From positions 558,001-622,000 of the forward strand of contig JAUCEF010000002.1 in NCBI GenBank assembly GCA_033558025.1: DNA of 64,000 bases, read 5' to 3'. The notes below the pieces were generated by a model. That model had not been told where the DNA came from, made no database searches, and saw only the letters and a list, made by a program, of their open reading frames with translations. Numbering within the stretch: the first letter of the stretch is position 1; every line of letters starts with the position of its first letter. This document shows positions 33,503 to 45,340 of the stretch, piece after piece. The position numbers and the translations under genes were made by a program. This DNA is from Phytophthora sp. 'mugwort'. Its lineage: Eukaryota > Oomycota > Peronosporomycetes > Peronosporales > Peronosporaceae.

Positions 33503-34042
33503 GTAGCGAGCTTAGGGTTCGTCACCAGCGAGCGCAGGAAGCCTTATTGGTTGGTTGGTTGAGGGACAGGTGATACCGGAAATGTGACACGCACTATCTA
33601 TGTACAGGTCGGAGCCGGTCGGAGGGTCGGAGCTTTTGGACAGCGAATCAAAACCACCACAAATGCCTGAAAACACTAATATTGCGGACAACTACAATCC
33701 AAAGTTAGATGATCGCGAGAATATCAGCGAAAGCACTCAATTACTACGTATCCACGCAAGCCGTTTTCGTCCAACCCGAGATTCGACATTATGGCATTTA
33801 TCCAATCATATCCCACATTGAACAGTTCAGAGAATTGACTGATCGCGGTTGCTGTGATGTTGGAGGGGATGCTTTCAGGGCACTTCACTACATGAAATGA
33901 GCCCCGCTGCCTACAGCCACCAGGCCCGACTTCCTCACGCACTGGCCGCGACTACAAGCCATCCCTGCGCAGGGTTATTGGACCGGCTCTGAAGCTGTGT
34001 TTCCCCTGATGACGTAGCGCTGCTGCTACAAGGCATTGAGAC
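33503..34042. other. Gap without a recognised gene
   Basis: Contains GGTCGGAGC-type short repeats (33605-33635), otherwise no motif. Confidence 0.4.
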
Positions 34043-34856
34043 GTGGGAGACGGCCAAGCGCCAGCTGACTTCCTTCACGTCGTGCAGCAACCGGGGCCCA
34101 CACTCGAGTGCTACAAGTGCTGCGCTCCGAGTGCAAAAACTATTCAGGGTGCTAGCATGTCGTGCGCTTGGGAGCTAAAAGTGTTATTCTGCTTGGAGGT
34201 GGACAACGCCGGGATGTTCGAGAAGGGCGAACACCTCGCACCATCCAAGCCGCGTATTACCGCGTTTGCAGCGAGGCTTCATCAAGGAGCACGCTCGAGA
34301 GAACTGCGCATTTGCTTCGCCTTAAGCGCAAATTCGATATCCGCTTTGCTAGGTTACCTAGCGTACGCTCTGTGCAACATACTTGGATCCACTACCGACG
34401 AACAACCCTAGTAGCAACGACAAGTGCAAGGAGGTCGTCGAAGCAGTCTGCAGTGCGGCATTTAGTGGGCATGAAGGCGACCTACTCTTTCGCGCTCACT
34501 AACGAGAACGACGGGTCCGGCTTGCCGAAGGTGGGAACGGCTCAGAACCCAACCGTTTCTCGTGGCAGTCCACGAAGGCGTTGTTGCAAAAGGCCAGGTA
34601 TCTTCATGTTGCATTGGGGCGCAACGTTTAAGCTGAACAACTTCGGGTATCCGGTGCTCTTTTGCGGCATTATCATTGCCTCCGTCGGAACTATCTCCCT
34701 CCTCAGGAAGGTACTACTTCGCAGCGTCTGGAAGTCCACTACGCTGCTGCGCTAGTTGCGCTCCGTCGCATATACGCGCGGATCAATGTCTCCGAGATGC
34801 AGGTGAATGCAGACCAAGCACAGTACAACCCGGTGTTTTCGCTGACTAGGGCCTGA
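34043..34856 (+). pseudogene. MULE transposase relic, plus-strand copy (N-terminal and start of catalytic part)
   Basis: KVLFCLEVDNAGMFEKGEHL (34185-34245) and later, in another frame, a Mutator-like catalytic region: ATFKLNNFGYPVLFCGI (34620-34670) and EVHYAAALVALRRIYARINV (34730-34795). Stops and shifts throughout. It ends at about 34856, directly before the C-terminal end of an opposite-strand copy of the same family. Confidence 0.65.
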
Positions 34857-34879
34857 CCTACGTAACGTGTTTCTATCAC

Positions 34880-36205
34880 GTAGTAGCTAAACGGCGTGAG
34901 AGGGCCGTTAAGGCGCATGCATTAACCGCTGATCTCTGCGCACTAGCCTTCGGAGTTGGGTACGGCTTACTGCTGCAAGTTTGCGCTTCTTTCGACGCAC
35001 ATGTATGTCCCTCCCATTGCTGTCGACATGATCGGTCACTTGTAGCGCAAACGTACGCGCAAGGAAACGCCAAATGCGTAGAAGTAGTTGCAAGGGCACC
35101 GCTTGTTGTCCGCGTCAGCCTGCGACCCACCTCCAAGTTTGGCCCTGGACCTCCATGCTGGCGTAATTTGCCCCTATCTAGGCCGAGACTACAATCTCTT
35201 CTTCCGAGTGCTTGTTAGGGACCATAGCAACGCGTTTAGCAAGGCGATCTGCCCCGGGAACTATAGTAGGCTCTCCAGCGTACGCAGGTTGCAGCCATGC
35301 GTCGGTCGCACGGCCAGCAAATTCTCGCGGGTCCGTTTCTCCACGCGACGTGTGTGGGTTGCGCCGGAACGACATCGAAGCGGAATTAGGGGGAACTACC
35401 AGACTGGTTCTCGCAACAGTCACTCAGCTCGCGCAGCGGAGATCCCATTTTCGAGCGGCGTCGTAGTGTGTAGTCGCTTTGATCAGCGCGTTAAATGTCT
35501 CCGCAGGATTGTTAGTAAAGGCAAAGCCACTGGGCGTAGCGAGATTTTGGCACGTCCTGAAGCTCCCAAAGAGCCACTGCGTGATCATGTACTGGGTGAA
35601 AGCGTAAGGAAAGGGTGAGCCATACATTATTGACGACGTAGTCCCGCAATCGCAACAACGCCATTTTGCTCCGCGGGACGTGGAGATCGTACATATCGTG
35701 CGCTGCCGCAGCTGCTAGCTACAAGCGAGAGAAAACTCTTAATCGCATTCTGTACCTTTTCCATGACGTGGAAGAAGAACATCAACGATTGAAACCGAGA
35801 ATTTCCGCCAAATAGAACGCAGCGCGTTAAAATGGAACCTGATCTGCGTCGGTCATTGCGTAGTGGACAACGAGGTTCTTGCGTATGATCCGGAAGTACA
35901 GTCGGTGTAGAGACCGCAACGTAGCGTCGACGACCGGTTGGGTATCTTGCGACATAATGAATAGAGCCACTACGTGAAATCATCGGGAGCGATCCGACAC
36001 ACCTACCCAGCACTGGGTACTCGCGATAGTTCGTCTTGTAGGTCGATTCGACGTGAAGGATGGAAGATTCCGGGGTCTGCATCATACGCAGCATCAGCGT
36101 TTTGGCCGTGATCCCGACGGTGAATGGCTTTTCATCCGAGCCGTTTCCAACAAGTAGATTGCCTTCCTCATCTAATTGCGAGCCAAACGTGAATGACTGA
36201 CCCAT
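34880..36205 (-). pseudogene. MULE transposase relic, minus-strand copy with SWIM-type region
   Basis: Reads from 36205 down. The first frame (36205-35627) has LVGNGSDEKPFTVGIT and LHVESTYKTNYREYPVLG, the catalytic-domain start where an Asp (D-A-T-F) is usually seen; here it reads E-S-T-Y, a lost catalytic residue. MFFFHVMEKVQNAIKS lies near 35760. Next are FAFTNNPAETFNALIK (35480-35530), LQPAYAGEPTIVPGA (35245-35290) and, at the end, ALQVTDHVDSNGRDIHV (35000-35050) behind the cysteine stretch of a SWIM zinc finger. Same family as the plus-strand copy. Several frameshifts. Confidence 0.75.
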
Positions 36206-36329
36206 TGCTTCCGCTCCAGTGTAAGCCCTCGTATGGACCCATTTTCCTCAACTCCTTGACTCCATCATGGTTCTTTAATTACGTACGAAAATAGCGGGTT
36301 ACGAAGTTCTGGACGGCTTTCAAATTTGG

Positions 36330-37420
36330 CAGTTCTGCCTTAGCGGGGTTGTGTACGTTCGCGCCAGGATCTGAGGACATGAACCCCATGTGATGGGCAA
36401 AGGCCCTCTTGGCAAACGATCGCTCATCAAGCACTAGCGCAGCGGGTCGCTTGTAGGGACTGACGATAAATGGAAACTGATTCCGTATGCACTATTTCCC
36501 AGCAAATATTCTTGACGCCGAAAAATATGCGGGGATCCGAGGACATATTTGTGGAGTAAAATACACGTTTGTCATGGACAGAACCCGGTAACCCGACTTG
36601 CACGTTAAAGGAATAATGTTAAATTTTTCGACATGAGATGGTGAATACAGCAACCAACCTGATAGTATAGAACTCGATACCTGTGGTCACAAACAATTTG
36701 GCCATTTAAGCAGTTATCTGCTGTGCACGAATAGTAGCGCTTGGTGTCGATCTTCGGCGCGTACTTTAACTTAAACATTGTACCGTCAAAAAATCCAACA
36801 CAGTTTGGAAAGACCGTAGTCTGTTGTACGTGTTCCGATATGGCTTTGCGCTCCGTTTTAGTCGGCCACCGGACGAAAGCACCATCCAGTACGATAACTG
36901 GTCATTAAACTTCTTAACGATTCCTACCGCAGTCGATAAAAACATGAGAATAGCAAAATACGAGATAGTTTGTGTTACCAAGCACGTCAAGATAACCCGA
37001 ATCAAACCTTCCCCAATACCTGAAGTGCTGCGAAACCTGGTAGTACGACAACGATTGCATGGAATAGAAGAGCACTTCTAGTTGGAGCTGGACTGGCGCT
37101 TGCTGTTGTTTTCCTTGTGTCCGCTTGAAAATAGGGTGGCCGACCAATGTTGCGAGAAAAAGCGAAAGCCGTCTATACTTATTCGAAGATCACGGCGATA
37201 TCGGACGAGGTGTTGTGAAAACATGTACTAGATACCCCTTGGCAGACTTCAGGACCTTGCTGCGGAACAAATACCTTGTAGCCAGTACTTGTGTAACCAC
37301 ATTAATGCCATCTAGCTCATTGCCACTGTATTCCTTCTCACCTAAGTCCTCTAAAGGGGCATACAGAACAGCAGCTTCCAGAAACAACTCTGTAGCTGCA
37401 CGAGTTCCTTCTCTGACCAT
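36330..37420 (-). pseudogene. PIF/Harbinger-like DDE transposase relic 2
   Basis: The minus-strand frame through 36885-36640 reads AFVRWPTKTERKAISEH..., then GFFDGTMFKLKYAPK (first catalytic Asp block, 36765-36810) and YYSCTADNCLNGQIVCDHRY. A helical N-terminal block HPIFKRTQGKQQQAPVQLQL is at 37075-37135 in another frame. The last catalytic block reads YLLGNSAYG near 36500, with Asn where Asp is expected. So a DDE_4-type nuclease with a mutated active site and several shifts. Confidence 0.7.
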
Positions 37421-37719
37421 ACCGAGAATGGCAGCCAGCCAGCGCCTACTGCTTCTTATTGGACAAAAATCAGGATAAAGGCAGGTTCCAAGCCCTCACG
37501 GCTAGAAGGCTGCAGGGTTGCAACGACTTGGCTAGTTGGGTAATTCTGCAACCCGCAAAACTGGAGTCGTTACTGCAACATTGCTAAAACGCGACGACAA
37601 CAGGCTGAGAACAACATAATTCCTTCTTGTATTGCTAGGTAATATACTCGCGTTTTCCTTACGCAAACAATATCGCGAAATTTGAAAGCTCGCGCAAAAA
37701 AAATTGTTTAAGTACAATT

Positions 37720-37732
37720 CCCCCCCCCCCCC
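37720..37732. repeat. Poly-C tract
   Basis: Thirteen C in a row upstream of the third MULE relic. Similar tracts occur at 40646-40662 (17 C), 41047-41080 (G runs split by TA), 28551-28574 and 50100-50111. Confidence 0.9.
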
Positions 37733-37798
37733 TTCCGCGATTCCCAGCCTTCCATTCTTTTTTACCAGATCGGCGGGAGCAACAACCGACCTGCGAGG

Positions 37799-40458
37799 AT
37801 GCCGAAGAGGGGTGCGCGCGCTATAGCCCCAGCCAAGCGGCCCACGGGTGATAAAGGGGCGACAAAGGCGCAGTTGCGACCTTCTAAGAAAAAATCGCGC
37901 GATACCGCGTCTGCGAAGGAGGTTTCAAGTAAGCAAAGTCAAGAAAGCTCCGTCGCTCCACTTATACTAGCAGATTCGGATTCTGGTGAGGCAGAGGACA
38001 CCGGAAAAGCAGTGATTTCACTCGCTATTGACCACTCAAAGGCTGGTGATACGTAGGGCAACGATCAGCAGGACAACGACGTCGTGGACGACGTCGGCAA
38101 GGCGACGGAGAATCAGGCGGGACCTTCGAAGAAGAGTTCGCTCGCTACAGCGTCTGCAAAGGGGTCTTCAGGAACGCAAAGTCTGGAAAGCTCTGCTGAT
38201 CCACTTATAACAACAGATTCCGATGTCTGGCGAGGAAGAAGTCACAGACAAAGCAGTTATTCCACCCACTGCTGCCTAGCCAGCGTTTGATGACATGCAG
38301 GGCAACAACGACAGCAGGATGACGATGTCGTGGGCGACGTCAGCGAGCAGAACAATGCAGCCGATATCAGTTCCCGTATGTTGTCATAGCTCGTGCGTGT
38401 CCCTGTGTTGCTGCTAATGTTGCTTACCGTGTAATATTGCTGGTTATGCTACCATCAATATTTGTTTCTGTAGCACATCCAAAGTCAAGCAAGCCGGCAC
38501 CGTCACCCGAAAAGAAAAGAGCTAGAGTGACCGCCAACGATTCGGGTAGTGACGATTCCAGAAAGGCTAAGATGCCTCGAAAGAGCATCCAAAGTCCCTC
38601 AAGCGATCAATCGGCTACGATAGCGCGACTACGCCAGTCTGGAAGCACACAAGACGATTAAAAACACGACAAGCCGGGAGAAGCTAAAGAAAGCGCATGC
38701 GCTCGTAACAAACCGGCTACCCGAGCTGCCCAAGCAAATCTTCGATCACTGGGACGAATTTCACGCTGGATAGCTACGCGGCTAATACCTACTTGTATTT
38801 TCGAGTTCGAAGTTCTGAAACCCGGGCCAAACACAACTGGTATGCCAACTTTGCGTTATGTTGCTTTATGGCTTGCGTTTCTCACTCTTAATATCAAAAC
38901 TGTGTTGCTTCAGCCGGGCAGGAGCAACACAGCTCCCCCCAAAATGAAGAAGGTTTTTTAAGCAGATGTGGATGTGGTGCACGCATGGAGCGCACAAGCT
39001 TCGAGAGGGGAGGATCGCCGTGATCACGGCTATCGCTGCACCGGATGTGAAGCAGGATTCCACGTTTACTCGGAGAAAGTCATCGCCAATGGACACGCCA
39101 AATGGCAGGTGTGCGTTGTTCCAGGGTCGGAGGTAACTGTCACGTGTACTTGATTTCTTGTCAGCTTTGATACTAATTTACGATTCGCTGTACAGATCTC
39201 GCTACACAAACCGCAAAATCAACAAGACAATTTTTAGCTTATATCGCAGGGCGAAGTCGATGCCCCTTGCACCCGAGGTTCGTCGGGAAGTTGGTCTTCT
39301 GACCGAAATGAAGACAAGCGCAGCGAACATTAACCGGTACTTGTCGGACAAATTAGGTGGGTGTTTCTGGTGAATTTGGCGGTGAGAGTTTATAATTTCC
39401 ATTCTAAGAGCACACATTTAACATGACTACTGACATCGCCTCTTTGTGATGGTCCCGAATACAGACATGGTTCTGACTTCGCAACAAACAAGAAATACTC
39501 TGCAGCAAGTTTTCGGCATGACAACCACTGAACGGTCCAAAACGATTCCTGACACTTTTGCTGACGCGAATAACGGCAACGACGTTCTCCTAGTCCAGGA
39601 CCAAATGGATATAATTTGCGTTATTGCGATGCAAACTGCCACCAGAAAGACTTTCTTTATGCAATAGGGGGGTAATTTGATGATGGATTGAACTCACCGC
39701 GCCGACAATATTGGGTAAGTTGCTGTAATCATCGCGATCGGTGAGGCTCACGTTAATACTATCTGATTTTGCTGCACTATACAAGCAGTCTGGTTGTTAC
39801 CTCTCCAACTGGACAAAGATTCCAGTTATCGAGTTTTGGCTCTTGATCAGAAGGCGACTACGATGGAGCACATTGTAGAGATTTTCAAGCGCAAAAACCC
39901 ATGTTGGATCACTATCCAAACAATCGTGATCGATAAGAATTGCGTTGAATGGTGAGTCCTCGAGAAAGCGTTTCCAGCTGCTGCAGTTATCCTCTGTCAG
40001 TTTCACGCGTTGATGTACTGGAGGAAGGTTTGCAGACGAACCAAATGTCATGAAGATTGCGCAGAGGGACATAACGGAAACTGCGATCGCGAGGCTAATC
40101 TACTGACAAAATGCTTTGTTGTAGCACGTATTGTTGCTTACTGTGTTGATGGTTTCTAGCGTTGCTTTTTTTAAATGTTGCTGGCCATTGTGTAATTTGC
40201 TGGTGCTCACAATTTCTTGCTGCTTTGATAACGCCAGCAATACGCAGTCGAGGTTTGGCTCCGAGGTCGCAAGGTCTACTCTAACGTGTAAGCAAGAGTG
40301 TCCTGAACTCCTGAAGTACTTTCAGGTAAATTGGAAGACGTGCGTAACGATGCCGGCAAACCACGCTCGTGGTAAATTCTTTATTGCAGGAAGCACGACG
40401 CCTAATCGATTTTAATTGGAATCAACTGAAGCTGCTACTTGGTAAACGATCACGAATA
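37799..40458 (+). pseudogene. MULE transposase relic 3, N-terminal and catalytic half
   Basis: Starts MPKRGARAIAPAKR, a Lys/Ser-rich nuclear-type region with an internal duplication. A likely intron follows (38376-38473, GTATGT...TGTAG), then AHPKSSKPAPSPEKKRARV. A FAR1/FLYWCH-like zinc region is near 39000-39110 (GYRCTGCEAGFHVYSEKV). The catalytic part reads VLLVQDQMDIICVIAMQT (39585-39640), LALDQKATTMEHIVEIFK (39835-39890), VIDKNCVEW (39930-39956) and FHALMYWRKVC (39998-40030). ARGKFFIAGSTTPNRF (40365-40413) then leads into NWNQLKLLLGKRSRI in another frame, where the nested element begins. Stops within. Confidence 0.75.
37880..38230 (+). repeat. Direct duplication inside the MULE N-terminus
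   Basis: About 105 bases at 37880-37987 recur at 38123-38230. They encode KKKSRDTASAKEVSSKQSQE and KKSSLATASAKGSSGTQSLE, both followed by a PLI..DSD motif. The spacing is about 243 bases. Confidence 0.8.
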
Positions 40459-42535
40459 CACTGTTATTGTTATCGGCTTTAATGAGCGCTCCAAGATTGT
40501 CCTGTCCACAAATTGTCCAATCTTCACAAATTCTATGGTGACATTTAAGTATCACGTGCACGTGCGATTTCATTTCTAATTCTAGTTGTGGTGCCTATTG
40601 CGACTGAAACGACGCCTTTTTTTGGAACTGTGAGCATTCTCTCAGCCCCCCCCCCCCCCCCCGCCCTACCGTTATCGTCAGGGAAAAAAAGGGGTAACTC
40701 AAATCCTGGCTTAGCATTGGTCAGTCGGCCGAATACGTCTAGGTTACATGGGAAGGCACCATTTGGAATTGATCAGATGGCTGCATGATTGTGATTCTCA
40801 AATAACGCCGGATGTTTGTACAAAATGAATGTATTAAGTTATACAGGCTCTACCTACTCGGCATGTGCCGCTGCCAGCGCGACGTACTCGTCTTTTTTTC
40901 TTTGGACGTGACGATACATAGACAACCGCACATCACCATGCTCTTCTAGACCGGCCACGACTCTGCTGACCAAGTCGCTTGCGTTCTTTGCTGGGAGGCG
41001 CGCGATGTCACCTTTCACCCTCCCCAAATCAGCTCAATGGGCTGCAGGGGGGGGGGTAGGGGGGGGGGGGTAGGGGGGGGTAGGAGGAGTAAGATACACC
41101 AAGTGATCGTGTCTTGCGGCGATCGTCGTCGCCGTGTAGACTGGAGCCTCAGCGCGTAGCTTCACGATATCCATGAGCTTGGCCTCGGTGGTCTTTGGAT
41201 TGAAAATATGCCCTACCGTCTTTAAAAAATTGTAAATGTTAGTAAATTAGCCGAACAAACAGCCCCATAAGCGTCACTTACCAATTGTCCACGTCGCCAT
41301 TGCGGCCTTGAGCCATGACATGGTAGGCGTCTTGTTGGTGGTTCTCTTATGGTAAAGATGCACCATCCATGTGGATGATGCACTCACCATTCTTGGCTTT
41401 GAGGGTACGGCACAGGCTCTCGAACCAGCGCTCGCACTGCTCAACGTCAAAGTTTCCGTGGCAGTCATCTTCATCCGACTCCTTACGCTGGAGCACCGAG
41501 TTCCAGACCTGGACGGAGCCTTCCACAAACTCATAACACCCGGCGTCTTGATAACACCAGCAGCGATAATACAGGCTCTGGAACGCAACAAAAATAAATA
41601 AATGTCAGTGCTGGGCAGATTTCTAACTAAGCATAATAAACACTCACCGTGGACCTTTTCCGGTTTTTTCATTACACACTTTCTCGCTTGTCAACCACGT
41701 CTTGCGCGACAGGTTTAACATGGCAGTAGGACTCGTCCAAGAATACCTCCGACCGCGCAACATCCCACAAAACACCATGCCGACCCTGCACTTCCACTCT
41801 GTTGGCAAACTTCTTGGCCAAGTAGCTGCCGCGAAACGCTACATTTGCCGCTGAGTTGACGTTTATGTGGCGTTTCTCGCCTTGATATAGTGATACCCTA
41901 GTTCAACAAGAAGGCGGTTCATGATACCAACCCCAATCTAACCTCGTGGAGGTCGAAGAGCTCGTCACAGATTTTCGCGATCGTAGTTGGCTTACCCAAA
42001 CGGTTCTTTCGGTTGATGTAGTCTTCAATAGTTAGAGCAATCTCCAAGACATGATACGATCGGAGGTTTCCGCAGTTTGAAGCTTCAGTCTAAAATATAA
42101 ATGCCCATATAAATGTCCGAGTTGACGATTGTTATCAGCTACAAACCTAAATGCGATGGGAATCTCAAACTTGGTGTCGTTGTCGGCTCTGTAGATCTTC
42201 ATGACATCCTTGACTGCCGTGGGTTGAACAGCCAAGGATCTATGCCACCAGTTTGTTTGCGCACTTTCCCGAAAGAGGCGTCGTTTTTTCTGGAGAGTGA
42301 AAATGCATGAGAAATGACCATCTGGGCCTTCTCAGCGGGGCTGAACTCGTGTCGTTTTGCTTGTCATTTTTGCGAAACTACGGCCGAATGCGATAACAAC
42401 AGGGTTGTAGCTCGCGTTCTGCGCCATCCGTCGCTCGTATCCCCGGTTAATTTGGTTGAGCGTACGGTTCACAATCCTCGTTTTCCTACCGGGCCACTCT
42501 ATTTGGGACGCACATTAAAGCGGAGGACAATAGTG
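40459..42535 (-). mobile_element. Tc1/mariner-like element nested in MULE relic 3
   Basis: The ends look like inverted repeats: CACTGTTATTG...GCTTTAATGAGCGC at 40459-40490 and, reading in from 42535 on the other strand, CACTATTGTCC...GCTTTAATGTGCG. A TA precedes the left end, as expected for Tc1/mariner targets; the right-hand TA is not intact. MULE sequence runs up to 40458 and resumes after 42535, so this inserted later. Between are a transposase relic and two long G/C homopolymer tracts. Confidence 0.6.
41100..42300 (-). pseudogene. Tc1/mariner-like DDE transposase relic A
   Basis: On the minus strand, in changing frames: IGVGIMNRLLVELGYHYIK (41885-41945, helix-turn-helix end), then an Asp-containing strand near 41735, WNSVLQRKESDEDDCHGNFD (41455-41515), CERWFESLCRTLKAKNGECI (41390-41450) and IHMDGAS (second catalytic Asp, about 41370). 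The region continues to about 41100, where AHGYREATR keeps faint similarity. Introns may explain two of the breaks near 41600-41690, but other stops remain. Confidence 0.65.
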
Positions 42536-43825
42536 GACTGCTGACTCACAAGGCAATAATTATCCGTCAGAGCATTCTGCAATGAGCAAGCACTGGGCAA
42601 CATTTCGACAACCTTAAGGCTGCCCAGACATTCGTTGTCCCGTGACAAAGCACCTGAACGGCGACATGCTGGCAGATTATGCCAACGAGATTATTTCATG
42701 ATATCATGGGAGGACATCACATGCACTAAACGTGCGTCTGGAGTGGACGTATGAGCCTGGGGATATGTGTATCAATGTAATGACTTGGAGATGTCCTGCT
42801 CGTGTCTATTCTACCGCAATACCCATTTACCATGCCAACATATGATATATATCGCTTCGTGCGTCCATCATTTTGAGAACATGCCGGTTCAGGCATTCCT
42901 CCGCGCTGGGACATGCTGGAAATGCCGAAGCTGGACAAATCGTTTAGAAGTGGGTTAGCATCGCTTCTGTCTGTTCAATACAAACTATAAAACGGCGAGG
43001 GGTCGTTCCCACATGAGGCTTGACGCAGGCTGCAGACGATAACGGCAACGTACGATGATGCCCCGTTGACGACTGAACCAGCAACAGAACGTGCATCACA
43101 CGATGCAACATTAGATGCAACACAAGTGATCGCACAGACTCGAAGAGAGGTAGAAAAAATTGCGCCAGCCTAAGCACCGAGTGATCTATATGAAAATGCG
43201 ATTCGTGACTGTGCCATGTGGTAATTCTCTCTTCCGAAGAGAAATATTGCTACGCAAAAGCCGCTTTTGAACCGGTAATGGGGTAGCTTGAGGAGCTGTC
43301 CAGCCCAGCATTTTACGTGGCATTGAAGTCGTGGCAGGAAATAGCTCGCATAGTTACGCAAGAGTTGGGGGCGTCAGACGCCGCGACGATCCCGTATGAT
43401 AGCTCGGAGTCAGACCAACCGGATAAGACTAGGATGGACAGGACTTGCTCTGATATTACTCCTGCAGGCCTCTTTGACACAATGAATAAGATTCGTGACT
43501 TCCAGATAAACGGCACGGCCTGTTCAGTAGCGGCGTGTGCCGCGACTGGGAAAAGTAAAGCAATGTCAGAGGAGAAAGAGCTCAAGAAGAGCTGCAGTAG
43601 CTTCAGATGCCAGTCTGACAAACGCCTCAGCAACAATATCAAGATCAAGCGGCAGTAATGACAGCTCTTCCAATACTGCAACGGTCAAAACGCTGACACG
43701 AACTTGGGGGCAAAAGGCTGACGTGGCCTCAGCGAAGCCAGCCCTACCGAGACAAAAATCTTTTCACGAAAACAGAAATCCAAACGAAGAGAAGCGAATA
43801 TCCAAGCCAACCATCGGGTAAACCC
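42536..43825 (+). pseudogene. MULE transposase relic 3, C-terminal half with SWIM zinc finger
   Basis: Continues the MULE after the nested element. 42767-42958 reads LEMSCSCLFYRNTHLPCQHM, a SWIM motif (C-x-C...C-x-H) that closes MULE transposases and binds DNA. Beyond it lie a helical stretch (43050-43180) and a Ser/Lys-rich tail at 43537-43821. Frames change several times. Confidence 0.7.
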
Positions 43826-44449
43826 GCTCACGTAGAAGTGCTTCGGTTCTCCAAGCTAAACTTCGACATAACAAGCGGAAGAAAAGATGCAACTCGGCTA
43901 GAGACATATTCAAAGCCGCAGAAACTAGCAGCGATCACGCTCCTAGACAAACGTATGCCTTCTTCGACTCGCGTACTGGAGTGAGCCCCAAATACGAACG
44001 CTAGGTATCATGTTAGCGAACTACCCGGTTATCATAGAAGATGGCTTCATCGATGCGCGTTCTGCCCGATGCCAACGTGAAACGTTTGCCCAGACGACGA
44101 CGACTATAACTTCGCGATTTCGAAGGCTTTGGTGACCAAATTGGACGCTGTCCTGGAAGCAGAGAAGAAGAGGCGAAATGGCTCCACATATTTGGGTCCG
44201 TCCGTGAACACAATCATCCTGAGGATTCAACAGAAGAGATCGTCGCTTTCTTTCCGGGGGGGAGGGGGAGAATGCCAAAGCTCACCAGGTCTGTCAGATG
44301 CGTGTTGCATTGTTGCTTTCAATGTTGCTTTACAATGTGTAATGTTGGTAGCAACGTTGCCTCAAAGTTGTGTAGGTAGTGATGGTGCGCCATGCCTTAC
44401 TGGCCGTTTATATGTTATTTGTTTCATTGGGGCTGTCTATCGGATGAAG

Positions 44450-45340
44450 GCCTCTTACGAAATCCGCAGAAAGTGTGGCGCCTGGGTAGCAGACATGGAT
44501 CGGATTCGGTTGACCAAATGGGAAAATATTTTGGCAACTTCAGAGCTCATTGACGAAGAGACCGATTCATACGAGTTGATGCGTACCACGGCGGGTGGGA
44601 AGCATAAAGAGCTAAGAGCCTTGGTGATGCGTGCCTCACCTCCATGTTTTGGCAAGCGGGGAGGGCACAGTAAAGGTGGAACACTCGGCTGGAATGGTAG
44701 CACGGGATCGAATGCTAAGTGACGTGATTACTGACCTCAGCCTTCGTTGCATATGCAATGCATTGGGCGACCGTTAAGCGCTGGATTCATACGCTCCATC
44801 AATGGGGTGTGGCAGACAACCGGAGGGTCGAGTTTCGAAGTTCCACTACGTTGTTCTGCTGGTCCATCTGAGCAGAAAACATTGGGGGAATCATTATGAC
44901 TAAGCTGGATTACCGCCAAGCACCCCCCCCCCATCCGGCTATCATCCCATATTACTATGCGCCATTATGCACTCAACCGTATCGAGTAACCTATGGCAGA
45001 TGTTTACGAAGAGACTGTGGCTAAATTTCGGCACGATTGGCATAGCGAGACAGCGTCATTGACTGTCCAACCGATTTAAGCCAATGAAGTATGGCTGGAC
45101 CCGCCTAAACGGCCCGATGGAACTTCGTGTGGTGTGCTTTGTATTGTCCAGGCATATGTCATACTCAAAGATAGATTTGGTTTAGTTTTTGTTTGACGAA
45201 GTCCGCCATTGCACAGAACGATAGCCATCATGCGACTACGAATAATGCGGATAAAGCTCACGCAGCCAGAGGCGACGGCTGGATCGAAAAGCTCGCTCGA
45301 GCATAGCTGCTCAGATGCAGATTTATTCGCAACCATTATG
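44450..45340 (+). pseudogene. Ulp1 (C48)-like cysteine protease relic following the MULE
   Basis: In shifting plus-strand frames: a helical lead (44450-44720), a strand HYVVLLVHLSRKHW (44843-44885) that fits the catalytic His block, and PKRPDGTSCGVLCIVQAYV (45105-45165) that fits the Gln/Asp-Ser-Cys-Gly-Val block with the catalytic Cys. IMRLRIMRIKL (45230-45262) is the closing helix. Ulp1-type proteases cleave SUMO-like tags in the host; in plant Kaonashi MULEs they are carried by the transposon. Stops and shifts occur throughout. Confidence 0.6.
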
